From contig JACVVK020000338.1 of assembly GCA_018292915.2 (NCBI GenBank), forward strand, positions 152,501 to 216,500: DNA of 64,000 nucleotides, in the 5' to 3' direction. Made by a program: the position numbers and the translations under genes. Every line of letters begins with the position of its first letter. Position 1 is the first letter of the stretch. The stretch comes from Batillaria attramentaria. Taxonomy: Eukaryota; Mollusca; Gastropoda; Batillariidae. The notes under the pieces were generated by a model that saw nothing but the letters and a program-made list of their open reading frames with translations, did not search any database and was not told the origin of the DNA. This document shows positions 26,821 to 37,251 of the stretch, one piece after another.

Positions 26821-27050
26821 ATGTCTAAAAGCACGTGCCAGCTGGAGGTGGATGATTTGTGTTTTCCGGTGTGGCTACAGGACAGTGTTGGGGCGTCCAT
26901 CAGTTATGACGTACAGCACACTGGGCTATTGGCCAGCCAGATGGGTGGCATGGGACGTGGACATGTCGCTCTTCACACTACAGCACTTCACGCGCCGTAC
27001 CTGGTCCGCGACGTAGTTCACACTTTCCGGGATATCTCTGTTGCCGGGAA
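26821..27050 (+). CDS. Probable first coding exon of the giant Ser-rich gene
   Basis: The ATG has a G at -3. The exon encodes 76 codons plus two bases, beginning MSKSTCQLEVDDLCFPVWLQ and including a Gly/Met patch (QMGGMGRGH). It ends at a donor, GGGAA|gtatgt. The only good downstream acceptor with matching phase is at 27519 ('ccgtcttctgtcatgtttag|T'), which enters the long frame correctly. Joining gives a protein of 2071 residues. The intervening 468-bp intron is largely a GT/GA microsatellite. The alternative is that translation starts at the ATG at 27511 and this exon belongs elsewhere. The phase match favours the joined model but does not prove it. Confidence 0.5.
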
Positions 27051-27299
27051 GTATGTTGTAACTTGTACACCTTTTGTGGGGATAGATGGAGCTTGAAGAG
27101 AGGGGAGGGGTAGGGAAGGAAAGCGACAACTCCTTAAAATGCAGAGTCCCGTACAATGTATGCTGTCCGCATATTTCTTGACGTCGAATTCGCCACTGGA
27201 GAGTCCCGTCTCATTCATAATGAGATCAGACATTCCCAGGGATTCTATTCATGCCTTATTATGGCGGACACATAAGGATACTTACGGATAGTTTACCCA

Positions 27300-27301
<2 letters not shown>

Positions 27302-27393
<92 letters not shown>
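27302..27393. repeat. (GT)n-(GA)n tract
   Basis: About 58 bp of GT followed by about 34 bp of GA. It lies inside the proposed first intron of the giant gene, or just upstream of its start if translation begins at 27511. Confidence 0.97.
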
Positions 27394-27396
<3 letters not shown>

Positions 27397-27510
27397 GTTG
27401 CGTTTAACTGGATTGTGTCCGCTGAAGCAACACACGTATTTAACACAGATATAGAGAAGTAGCACGTTATTCTTTTGCCGGAATCCCTGTATGCCTTGCC
27501 GTCTTCTGTC

Positions 27511-30500
27511 ATGTTTAGTTTGGCGACACAGACACACACTGGGGAGGCGGTGAACCCGAAGAGCGAGTTCCTACCGTCATGTTGTGACGCTGACATAGAG
27601 AGCGGAGGGTCCCCACTGTTAGTACCGTTATTTCACGTCACGCGCTCACCTGCTGCTGACCTCTCATCTTTCTTCAATCAGACGTCACGAAAGAGGAAAG
27701 CACCATGTGCTGTACTGACCTCTGATTGCGAGGTGTTCACCGGCTCCCCACAGAAACTCTTCATCGTTGCGCTTTCGCAAACGGAAAACAACACAGAGAA
27801 CGGAGGCTCTGTCACCCACGAGGTCAACACGAGTTATCTGTCCGGGCCCGGACCAATAATCAGCACGTCTGATGAATCATCACAGGCAGAAATCTACAGT
27901 TCATCAGATTCTGAAGATGATGAGACTGAGGTTAGAAGTAGCAAAATGAGTGTTACGATCAGATGTCACGTGACGGGAGCCGATTCAGCACCATCAAAAG
28001 TTCTGGGTCCTTCGCCGCTCGTGTCTATGTCATCAGCACAACTCGCTCCACTAGCCTCGGATATGAGAGAGAACAATCAGCGTGAACAGGCGTTTTCAGA
28101 AGGCATCGCACGTTCCAGCCAAGACATTGAACCGAATCCAGAAACGTCAAATGGTCTTATCAGTTTTCATAACAACTGTCGCACTGAACATGCAAGTCAG
28201 GCACCAAGCACTCTCGGTTCCCTCCCTGCATTACCTACAATACACACACAGGCGTTTTGCCAAGAAGGATACCAAGACGAGAATGAAGGGTCTGAGTACG
28301 AATGTGATTTTATATACCGCGTTCTGCATCCAGTGGAGAAAATGCAGGGCGTGTCTCTTCTCGAAGAACTGGCCATGGCGGAAACCCCAAGGATGCCCGT
28401 CTTGAATGAACTAACAGGGGGCGGCAATGTTCGCCATGGTAACTGCAGGCCACAAGGCTTGACTGTCCACGGAGAACATGACATGGTAGAAAAACAACAG
28501 AAACTGTTAGAGCTGACAAGCATGTTGGGGAACCAAAGTTTCTCTGAAGTGAGGCATTCGACAACTGCCAATGACTTGCCTGTAACATCAAACAATGACT
28601 GTCTGTGCAACTCCACAAAGAAAGACCAGGTTGATTCTAACAGCCAGAGAGGAGTCAGCAAGCTCAATGCTGAAGAAGCGATCGGGGGTTGCTTTACTGC
28701 GGAAACAGAGTACAGTATGGGACTTGCCGCACAGTTAGATGTAGCGGATCTCATGACACGTGAAGAGAGGGACTTATCACCAGACACTAGCGTCACGGAC
28801 ACCGAGTTGTATGAAACTGCAGACGAAGCCAGCTCTCAGTTAGAGATTCCTGTCTTTGCTACTCTTGGAGCTTCAAACAATGGCAGTGAAATTGTAGATA
28901 CAACAAACCCCAGGTCAGGTGCTTCGAAGTCCATTACTATGCTGGCAGAAGATGTAGTGCCTGTTGTTGAGACTTCCTCTGAACCATCAGAGGCGCCACA
29001 AACTACGCCGGTCTACCAGCGGTCCGTTAGTTCAGCGTGTGATGATTCTGATCAGATAGAGAAGTTGACAGTTGTTGGTGTTGACGACACATTGAAAGTG
29101 CTCGTTTCAAACACACTCTGGCCGGAGTCCAGTGGCTGTGACGCAAGCAGCAGGTCATTTCTAATGCGACAGAGAGAGTGTCGGGCAAGTTTCAGCGACT
29201 CTTGTCTGTCAGTATGTAAGGATGAAGATCCTTTCGGAGACGAGTTCCTGACTGCTGCTGGGACAATTTATGAAGACTTACATTCCTTGCATGTCCATGA
29301 TCAGACAAAAGACAAACTCTCTGATGACTCACTGTTTGTCAATACGATACCTGCCCATACACTTAGTTTTGGCGTCAACGATACGTCCGGAGGCAAGGAC
29401 AGGTTTCTATATGATGACTTCTCCTTTGGCCGCTGTGATGGGAAATTTATTCGGCTCCCTTTTTTAAAATCTTCTGTTGCTTGTCTTCAACCCGGACAAT
29501 CAAGTCATTTTGCAGTTCGTAACAATAATGCGTCTGTACCAAGTGATAACAACATGAATGCCATTTCACCACTCTATGGAAAAAGCGCGCTATGCAAAGA
29601 CCTAAAGCCCGACCCCAAACTAACTGCTAGCGGTCATTATGCAAATATTCCACTGTCTGGCTTGTACCCGCATCTCTTAGAGACCCGCTGTCTGCTAACC
29701 CAGAATAACAACAGTCTTCCCAGCACAAGCAGAGGCGCCACACAAGTCAAGTGGAACGAAAATGGCAACTATTCAGCTGCAGGTGAAGAGGACTACAGCC
29801 TGACGTATAGCTACAGTCAGAAGAAAGTGGCGAAACCACGAAGCACCAGGATGCGGGCCAGCTACAGTCTGCAGGACAAAGACATGTTAGATCGAGTCAA
29901 TGTGAGAAGCATAAGGCCACTGAGGAGTTTGCCAACTATCCGACCTCTGGCTAGACAGGACAGGAAAGAAGACGACCGTGCCTGCTTAGGTTCTCCGTGC
30001 AAACACTCCAGTAATTGCCGGTGTTTACACTTTGACTGTCTGCGCCGGCGGGGCGAGATGCTGCATGAGCACATTATGCAGAATTTACATTTACTGAAGA
30101 GTTTTGCCAGAGACGGCCCAAACAAGGACCCTTTCACTGTTCAGATCAAGGGATCAAAGGGCAGAAACACATTAAAATGCCCGTTGAGTGGAGAAAACCC
30201 TCTGCCTAGTTCGTCATGTACTGAACACTCTAGATCTCGCCGTTCTAGTCCAACCCGCTTCCGTGACATATCTCCGACCAGCTCCAAGGTTGGAGTTACT
30301 ATAAGCGAAGATGCGTGCCGCACCTGCAACAGAAAGACCTCTTCACCAGGCGGCGACAGATCACAAACAAAAGTAAATCGTGTGTCGTCTCAGTCGTCGT
30401 TACCCCAAAATCAGGTGCTCGTGGAAGACAATGTAGAAGGTTCTCCAAAATCCGTGGGGATTTCTGTATCTGTGAAGTCAAACCCGAGGGATGGTGGGCG

Positions 30501-33500
30501 TTCTGCAGGTCGGCTACAGAAGACTGTACATGATCTTGAGGATTGTGACAGGTTCTTACGCAAACTGGAAGAAAACAGACGAAGATCCAATCTTCGATCT
30601 GCTCTGGCCGATACTCCGAAAATCGTAGCGCCGAGTCATATCCCCGCTAGCATTCGTCATAATAAAACTTGCTTCGGGGAAACATGCAAATGCAAAACTC
30701 GCTCGGCCAGATCGTTCAGAGCCTCTCTAGGACGGACCGACAGGATCACAAGACCATGGAGCAGTGATTATTGTCACTTCTGTAGTAAACCACCTTTGTC
30801 TGTCCGATCCTATAACTACACTCTCAACTCTTGTGACGACTGTCACTATGTGAGATCCCCGCGCGCAAGCCTGGTGCCGACTGCCTGGTGCGCAGAGTCC
30901 AAATGGCGGCCCACATCTAGACTGAAGAAGAGCTCTGCCAGACGACGAGGTCCATCTGTCACATATACGGAGCGTCAGACGAGAGAGATCATCACTCGGC
31001 CCAGAAAATTGCCTGCTAAACGGCAAGTAGAAACACGTGAATTCAGAACAACAGGTAATGATGCTGCATCATACTTCTACAGTTTTTCCCGTGAAAATCT
31101 ACCAAGGAATTTGAAAAGCAGACTAGCAGCATGTGGGCGAGTAGTGCACACCGACTCAGAACTTCCCTCGTTTTCGAAAGGCAAAGAATGCACAGTCTCC
31201 TTGACGCAAACAGAACTGGTAGGCAAAGGTGACAAGCAAACCTCGCCAAGACTGACGTTCTCTGCAGACCAAGGGGTTGTCAAGACCAGTGACCTTGCTG
31301 GCGGAGCTCTAACATCACCTATTCGAATATCACTGGATCAGAAAGAAACCCAGACATCGCGCAGTCTAGAGACATTAATTACAACGTCTCTAGGCCACCC
31401 GGAACCAGAAACCAGGAAGGTAATGTCACCACCAATTCCTTTTAAAACTCGCTCTGAGCATATAGAAGGTAGCAGATTATACAGGCAAAATCAAGCCTGC
31501 AAGGGTATACTGGTAAAGTCTAGATCACCCGACTACCGTGTTGGAGCAGCATATTCTGGTAATCAGCCGGGAGTTGGAAGTCTAAGCCTATCCAGAGACG
31601 ATCTCTCATTGGACAGCGTCAAAACATGTGGAACGATGCATTCAGCTCTGTCTTTCGATACGTCCCCGTCAAAAACATTTCCTCCACCTAACAAGAATCC
31701 GAATCACAGCATAAGCACACCGTTCTCCAGTCGATTGTCAATAACAGTAGACCAGCCCAGCCATATACAGTTCGCGTCTTCATACCTTGGTCGCCAGCCA
31801 GACCCAAACAGCTTGGCCACCATGTCTGACACGTCACAGCAAGGCCACTTCTCAAAAACTACGAGCACTGTCCAGTCCGACTTGCAACTGACAAGTGAAG
31901 TTAGCCATCGTACTTCCTCTTATAACTCCATTTCCCAGTCTACTGACTCGACGGGTGTTGGCATCAAGTCTTCCACGCAGACCTCCAGTAATACGGCTCC
32001 CAGTACAGAGCACCACAGTTCTTTCACTTTCCAAACAGATCGAGCTGTACCAGAGCCAAACGACATGTACACAGGCCGCAAGCCTGCCAACATGTTTCGC
32101 GCTGTACGCATCACGTCCAATTCGCCCGGTTCGAGTCAGCCGATCTCCACTATGCGGCACTGTCCCAGCAGTCCTTTCTCTCCTATCCGTGACCCAGTAT
32201 CCCCCATTAACATTTCCAGCAGCCCTTTCTCCCCGATCCAAGAATCAAGCCGGTCCCCGTCACCGTCTCATCAATCAGACCGTACGCACTTCTTCAGCAA
32301 CCTAGCCAGCTGTACCCCATCACCTACCCAGCGAACCAGTCTCACTCCTTCCTCAGCATACCGCTCTATTCCGTCCACCTCTCCTGTTTACAAAACTACC
32401 GCCAGTCTCTCCCACACCTACGACATCAACCAGTCTCCATCAAAAGCCGACCAATCTTTTGCTTCCATCTCTCCGACGCACCAGTTAAATCGCTCTCCCT
32501 CCCCAAAGCGGTCCGTTTCCCCAGCCAGACATTCAAGTCGTTCTCCCTCCCCAACACATCGCGCAGGTCTTTATTCCTCTCCAGTACGACCAGCCAGTCA
32601 CTCCCCAGTTGGCCAGTCTAGTCAATCTCCTCCTTCCTCCACACAACAGTCCAGCCGTTCTCCCTCACCTAACCGCCAGTCCAGTCACTCTCCCTCCCCA
32701 ACCCACGAGTCAATCCAGTCATTTTCACTCAAACCTCTCTTTGCTGGTGCAGCAAGCCTGACGTCTGGCTCAAGTACCCCATCCGAACCAAATCAGCGAG
32801 AACGAAAGGACATCATCCAACAGATTGGTTCTCCTTCCCGCATGTCACCACTACAAGAAACCCGAGAGTCATCACCGCGCGACTCGCCGGCATCCTCTCC
32901 GCCACTTGTTGAGCCGTCCTCTTTTCAAGACGTGCTATCCCAGCAGGGCGCGCCATCAGTAGGTACATGTACCACCCTGAGGTCATCTCCGCGTTCGCTA
33001 CAGAGCGCGCGGACATCTTTCTCTCCTGAGATACAAAGTTCAGCATATGTGCCATACCAGAACACCGTAGAGGTATCCTTCCAGCAAGATCTGGAGTCAC
33101 CACAGTCAACTCGAGCCTCGTCTTCCACATGCTGGAGCCGGCAGCCGTCCCCACTGCTGAACTATGGATCTCGAGTACCAAGTTCCCAAGCCACCAGCTG
33201 CACATCAACAGCGGAAAAAGACAGACCGGGACTTTCGACAAGTGGGAGCGACGAAGAGGATTTGATGACGACACTGGCGTCTCTGGTTAGCAGCTTGGCC
33301 CATCTGGGCAACTCTCTGGGAAGTTCGGTGAAGCAAATCGTCAGTGTAGGGCTGGCCATCGCCCTTCTATCAGGCGGCCTAGCCTGCTGTAACCGGTGTT
33401 ACTTTAACGAGTTAACATGGGAGGCGTCACTCGGGATAGAACGAATGGTGGAAGATATTATCAAGCATTTTGACCTCCGTCATTTTGATTTACCCCCACA

Positions 33501-33504
33501 GTAG
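27511..33504 (+). CDS. Giant Ser-rich, C-terminally membrane-anchored protein of unknown function
   Basis: An uninterrupted frame of 1997 residues from the ATG at 27511 to TAG at 33502. I choose this ATG over an in-frame TTG 12 codons upstream; with the exon at 26821 the protein would be 2071 residues. Most of the chain is low-complexity Ser/Thr/Pro-rich and probably disordered. Cys clusters stand out (numbering from 27511): 825-844 (CLGSPC, CRC), 1054-1061 (CFGETCKC), and CHFC (1088-1091) with CDDC (1108-1111), a C-x2-C-x16-C-x2-C spacing like a zinc ribbon. Residues 1547-1734 are a Ser-Pro repeat region with recurring SRSPSP-type units. Near the C-terminus, IVSVGLAIALLSGGLACC (about 1941-1958) is a good single membrane helix, leaving about 40 residues after it. 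That suggests a tail-anchored topology. No family is recognised. The length of the open frame makes a real gene nearly certain; function is unknown. Confidence 0.85.
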   Translation: MFSLATQTHTGEAVNPKSEFLPSCCDADIESGGSPLLVPLFHVTRSPAADLSSFFNQTSRKRKAPCAVLTSDCEVFTGSPQKLFIVALSQTENNTENGGSVTHEVNTSYLSGPGPIISTSDESSQAEIYSSSDSEDDETEVRSSKMSVTIRCHVTGADSAPSKVLGPSPLVSMSSAQLAPLASDMRENNQREQAFSEGIARSSQDIEPNPETSNGLISFHNNCRTEHASQAPSTLGSLPALPTIHTQAFCQEGYQDENEGSEYECDFIYRVLHPVEKMQGVSLLEELAMAETPRMPVLNELTGGGNVRHGNCRPQGLTVHGEHDMVEKQQKLLELTSMLGNQSFSEVRHSTTANDLPVTSNNDCLCNSTKKDQVDSNSQRGVSKLNAEEAIGGCFTAETEYSMGLAAQLDVADLMTREERDLSPDTSVTDTELYETADEASSQLEIPVFATLGASNNGSEIVDTTNPRSGASKSITMLAEDVVPVVETSSEPSEAPQTTPVYQRSVSSACDDSDQIEKLTVVGVDDTLKVLVSNTLWPESSGCDASSRSFLMRQRECRASFSDSCLSVCKDEDPFGDEFLTAAGTIYEDLHSLHVHDQTKDKLSDDSLFVNTIPAHTLSFGVNDTSGGKDRFLYDDFSFGRCDGKFIRLPFLKSSVACLQPGQSSHFAVRNNNASVPSDNNMNAISPLYGKSALCKDLKPDPKLTASGHYANIPLSGLYPHLLETRCLLTQNNNSLPSTSRGATQVKWNENGNYSAAGEEDYSLTYSYSQKKVAKPRSTRMRASYSLQDKDMLDRVNVRSIRPLRSLPTIRPLARQDRKEDDRACLGSPCKHSSNCRCLHFDCLRRRGEMLHEHIMQNLHLLKSFARDGPNKDPFTVQIKGSKGRNTLKCPLSGENPLPSSSCTEHSRSRRSSPTRFRDISPTSSKVGVTISEDACRTCNRKTSSPGGDRSQTKVNRVSSQSSLPQNQVLVEDNVEGSPKSVGISVSVKSNPRDGGRSAGRLQKTVHDLEDCDRFLRKLEENRRRSNLRSALADTPKIVAPSHIPASIRHNKTCFGETCKCKTRSARSFRASLGRTDRITRPWSSDYCHFCSKPPLSVRSYNYTLNSCDDCHYVRSPRASLVPTAWCAESKWRPTSRLKKSSARRRGPSVTYTERQTREIITRPRKLPAKRQVETREFRTTGNDAASYFYSFSRENLPRNLKSRLAACGRVVHTDSELPSFSKGKECTVSLTQTELVGKGDKQTSPRLTFSADQGVVKTSDLAGGALTSPIRISLDQKETQTSRSLETLITTSLGHPEPETRKVMSPPIPFKTRSEHIEGSRLYRQNQACKGILVKSRSPDYRVGAAYSGNQPGVGSLSLSRDDLSLDSVKTCGTMHSALSFDTSPSKTFPPPNKNPNHSISTPFSSRLSITVDQPSHIQFASSYLGRQPDPNSLATMSDTSQQGHFSKTTSTVQSDLQLTSEVSHRTSSYNSISQSTDSTGVGIKSSTQTSSNTAPSTEHHSSFTFQTDRAVPEPNDMYTGRKPANMFRAVRITSNSPGSSQPISTMRHCPSSPFSPIRDPVSPINISSSPFSPIQESSRSPSPSHQSDRTHFFSNLASCTPSPTQRTSLTPSSAYRSIPSTSPVYKTTASLSHTYDINQSPSKADQSFASISPTHQLNRSPSPKRSVSPARHSSRSPSPTHRAGLYSSPVRPASHSPVGQSSQSPPSSTQQSSRSPSPNRQSSHSPSPTHESIQSFSLKPLFAGAASLTSGSSTPSEPNQRERKDIIQQIGSPSRMSPLQETRESSPRDSPASSPPLVEPSSFQDVLSQQGAPSVGTCTTLRSSPRSLQSARTSFSPEIQSSAYVPYQNTVEVSFQQDLESPQSTRASSSTCWSRQPSPLLNYGSRVPSSQATSCTSTAEKDRPGLSTSGSDEEDLMTTLASLVSSLAHLGNSLGSSVKQIVSVGLAIALLSGGLACCNRCYFNELTWEASLGIERMVEDIIKHFDLRHFDLPPQ

Positions 33505-33918
33505 TCACAAAGACAGTCTAGTGACTTTCTGTCATTTTATCATTTTTATCATTACCCACTGAACAACACGCCTTTCAGAACAGTAGACAAAACGATTGTC
33601 CATTCCCTATTTTTCGGACACGAATTATTTTAGGGAACGAGTTACAAATACACAAAGAGCGTTATTTATCTGTCTATGGCGGTCCTCGGGTTAGCTTTTC
33701 TTATCTTTCTCAACACGTTGGCAGAGTTTTCGATTCTGACTAATGTGCAGTCCATAGTTTTTGCCCAAGATATTTCCACTGTGTGCTTGAAAATAGTTCA
33801 GAAGAATTAGCATAGCTGAATTGGGTGTCATGCGTGTATTTTTTAAGCATATTAATAGGACAACAGAAGACATTCTTAACCATATTTTGATATTTGAGTC
33901 TATTTTTTTCGAACTTCT
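33505..33918. other. 3' flank of the giant gene
   Basis: An AT-rich stretch directly after the stop. No AATAAA is visible before the next repeat, so the transcript end is unplaced; it may lie within or beyond HINE-like copy D. Confidence 0.4.
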
Positions 33919-34127
33919 TTTTAAGTTGTTTCTCTATAGAGAAACAACTTCATACGATGGAGCAGATTTTGCTACGTGCAGCAGCAAGTTTCAGTAGTAC
34001 AAAACAAGGCTGTGACGTTTCTCCAGACAATACATACCTTCGCGCACACTGTGACGTAACGAAATCTGCGTCATAGACACTTGACGTGCACACTATGCTG
34101 CTGCGTTCTGTTTGGCGGGAGTTGTGA

Positions 34128-34188
<61 letters not shown>

Positions 34189-35073
34189 ACGGATGTAATG
34201 ATGGCTATCTCCTAAACCACCTCGCTGGAGGCCTTTTTACTTTGAGATAAAATGGGAATTCACCTTCTCCAGAGCTACCTTTTACGATTTTTAGCTTGCC
34301 GCATTTTCAGAAGGGTTATCGCCGATTTTAAAAAACCGGTCATGTTACGAAATTTTTCGAAAAAAATTGTTCAAATTCCTTCATTTTCTAGACTTTGGAA
34401 GTTCACCCAACCACACTGCCTGTATTCGTGCTACAGCTCTGTAGCTCTGACTGGTTTTGTGTAAAATAAAAAAAATTCCGAGGTAGGGGTGGTTTGCACA
34501 TAAAATCAAATATCTATGAAAAGACTACTGCAAATTACTTATCATCCCGGCGTTTTTGTCTAGTGTGACAACTGCACATATGACAGGAACTACTGCACTA
34601 TTATTGCTTTAGCATTTAGAATAACTGAACTTTTAGATAAACATAACTTTTTCAAGTTTCTGCGAGAATCACCGGTCAAAAGACTTCCAAATTTGCGATT
34701 TCATAAGTACAATCCGAGGTATTCTAGTCCACTTTTCACCAGCCCTCTAGATCTTCCAGATTTTATGTAAAAATTAATTCAGCCAGGGAAGTCACAAAAG
34801 CAACAGGGAAATCACAAGACATGCACAAGCATCATATGTCATGCCACCAGTGTGAAGCTGACGTCAAACGCTTAGTTCACAGACAAAATAAGCAAGTATC
34901 GTCACTGCCTCCGACATTTCACCAGCCCTCTAGATCTTCCAGATTTCATGTGAAAAATAATTCAGTCGGGGAAGCCACAAAGCCAACAGGGAAATCACAA
35001 GACATAAACAAGCTTCCTCAGACGATCGCAGTGCTAGAGGCTGACGTCAAAATGTTTAGTTCACGGAATTGAC

Positions 35074-35140
<67 letters not shown>

Positions 35141-35186
35141 GATGGCCTGCGTGAGGCTGACGTGAAATGTTTAGTTCACGGAACTG

Positions 35187-35224
<38 letters not shown>

Positions 35225-35626
35225 AGCCAGGGTGGCCGAATGGTAGAGCGTTGGACTTTCAATGCTCGGGTCGAGAGTTCGAATCCCGGCTGGGGCCAAA
35301 TATTTGTGCTGGCCTTTTTCTCATTGCCCCGTCTTTGATATCACCCTTATCTGGTGGAAAAGGACGTTAAACTCCTAAACACCAACCCACCCACGCTCTC
35401 TCTCTGTCTCGATCTCTCTCTCTCTCTCCCTCTCTCTCTCTCCCCCCCCCACCCCCACCCGACCCCACCCCTAGTCACGTGGCTAATCGGTCGAGGTCGT
35501 AGAGGATATAGTGACATTGGTAGAACTTGGAGAGGGGAGAACCGGCAACAATAACAACAAAACAGACAAAATAAAATGAAGTTTGGAGAAACAACTTTGT
35601 TGGACGGGGCCGTTCCTCCTTGTTTT
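33919..35626 (+). mobile_element. HINE-like element, copy D
   Basis: A full-length copy very similar to copy A. The palindromic left end is at 33923-33950, the GT tract at 34132-34187 and the tandem core starts near 34744 and 34927. Long CT tracts (35078-35134, 35189-35221), the embedded SINE and the right-end hairpin (about 35602-35616) follow. It belongs to the SINE-bearing subfamily. Confidence 0.9.
35223..35393 (+). mobile_element. tRNA-headed SINE, family A, inside copy D
   Basis: Head, box A, box B and the 'ggacgttaaactcctaaac' tail are all present. The flanks are identical in kind to those of the SINEs in copies A and C (CT tract before, C-rich run after). Confidence 0.9.
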
Positions 35627-36707
35627 ATTGTTTAAGTCTGCCATTCAGCAGCTAGCTGAAGAATTTCCAACCCTGACGGGACACAATAGTCTTGCAAATT
35701 ATACACTGTACAACAGTGCCTGCAGCTTTTGTCTAGAGACAAAGCAGCTCCGCATGGCGCCCTGCTTACAAGTCAGTGCCGAGATTCGCAGTCGGCAATA
35801 GTCTAGTGACAGGGGAACTGCATGGGCCTGCTGGAGGCCACCGCCAACTGCGGACATAGCCTCGAGTCGGTTTGAAAATAGTCATGAGAACGAACTCCTA
35901 CATGTTCTTCTATAAATCATTAACTGCGGCTTTGTTTTGGTCAAATATCAAGATTCATCGTAGTCACAACGGGCAGAGAGCTATCAATTTTACGACAACT
36001 ATGATACTTGTTTGTAGAAACTGACCAGGGGAACAGGAGAAAAATTGATGATGGAAGATTGTCCATTTTTCCAGATATGTGAACAAAGATAGTGAAAATT
36101 TTACACCAGAAAGATTCAAGGTATGAAAATTGTAAGATGAAAATAAAAATCTTTTATTTATTACAGCAGTCACATGAGCATGGGTGCTGACATCGCAATA
36201 CAGCACCTTGAGGTAAAGACAGTCTCGTAGGCATGACTTGTACGAGGCCTTCCTTTCGCTAGTCTACGCATTACGGATTATCGCGGGATCAGTCTTCCAA
36301 GATACTGTGCAAAGAGAATGTTAGAATTTGAGTGGAGTCAGCAATGAGTTGAACAGCTGCAGACTCTGCCCCGCTGTCTTGAATTACCTTTGTGGTGTTT
36401 AGATATTGCGCAACGTCCACCTAGTGAATATTTGGAGACTGTTATTGTGCCAGACATGGTGAGCCTACATTTCTGCACTGTACCGTATATGGTACATGGT
36501 GCAAGACGTTCACATAATCTTTTTACAAGTGGCTGTACATAAATAGTACATGTATATGTATAATATTTTGTTTGTATACGCCTCAACACTACTTCTTCAG
36601 CATGTTACCTCTCCAGAACTCAAGTTGTGTCTTCCTACCTCTCCGAGAACTGACTCGAAATAAATAAGAACAGTTGTTCTCTAAAAAATAAATAAATAAA
36701 TAAATGA
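35627..36707. other. Unassigned sequence
   Basis: No domain-bearing frame or repeat match is seen. Short ATAA/AAAT tandem words lie near 36688-36706. Confidence 0.45.
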
Positions 36708-36810
36708 AACGCCGCAGCATAGTGTGCACGTGAGGTGTCTATGACGCAGATTTCGTCACTGGTGTGCATGAAAGTTGGTATTATCTAGAGAAACATCACA
36801 GTTCTGGTGT
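36708..36810 (-). mobile_element. HINE-like element fragment E
   Basis: About 100 bp matches the reverse complement of the left part of the family: 'gcatagtgtgcacgt', 'ggtgtctatgacgcagattt' and 'gagaaacatcaca'. Neither end is present. Confidence 0.8.
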
Positions 36811-36861
36811 TTTTTTTTTTGTTTTTTTTTTTTAAATGTTGTTTCCAAAGTACTGGAAATT

Positions 36862-37021
36862 TTTGAAGTTGTTCGCAACTGTCCACTTTCCTTGTCACCG
36901 AGTATTTTTATCTTTTCCGGCATTCTTACGCATTACTAAGCTCAGCCCGGTCTCGGTTAGCCTGATTTGGGCGTCGTCGTAAGGGCCCGGCTAGAGAAGC
37001 GCGGCCCCTGGAACAGGAATG
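36862..37021 (+). mobile_element. Solo terminal part of a foldback-family arm
   Basis: It matches the outer 160 bp of the right arm of the element at 51687-53265. Shared landmarks are 'gaagttgttcgcaactgtcc', 'cttgtcaccgagtattttta', 'ggtctcggttagcctga' and a terminus like 'ggcccctggaacaggaatg'. It is a diverged single arm. Confidence 0.8.
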
Positions 37022-37251
37022 AGTAGGCGCGGCTACTTTTTGGGTCATGGTTGTCTCGGTACGAACTCGCCGGGTACGAGTCCGAGATGTGTATTTTTAG
37101 AGTAATGATGTAATGAGTTTTCGGTCATACGCCATAGTATCTTTCCCCCGTCTTGATGGCGTAAATCAACGATTGAAGCACTTTTACACCCGCGCGCAGA
37201 CAACTTTTAAACAGTAAAATGTATTCCTCCTCAGGTTCTTCTTCCGGCGTT

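Noticed and set aside
27475..27510. Start of the giant frame at TTG (27475)
   Set aside because: Animals rarely use TTG. An in-frame ATG with G at -3 lies at 27511, and an upstream exon with an ATG fits by phase.
28197..28802. 201-residue antisense frame and other antisense frames within 27.5-33.5 kb
   Set aside because: They are shadows of the giant plus-strand frame, with no domain and no splice logic.
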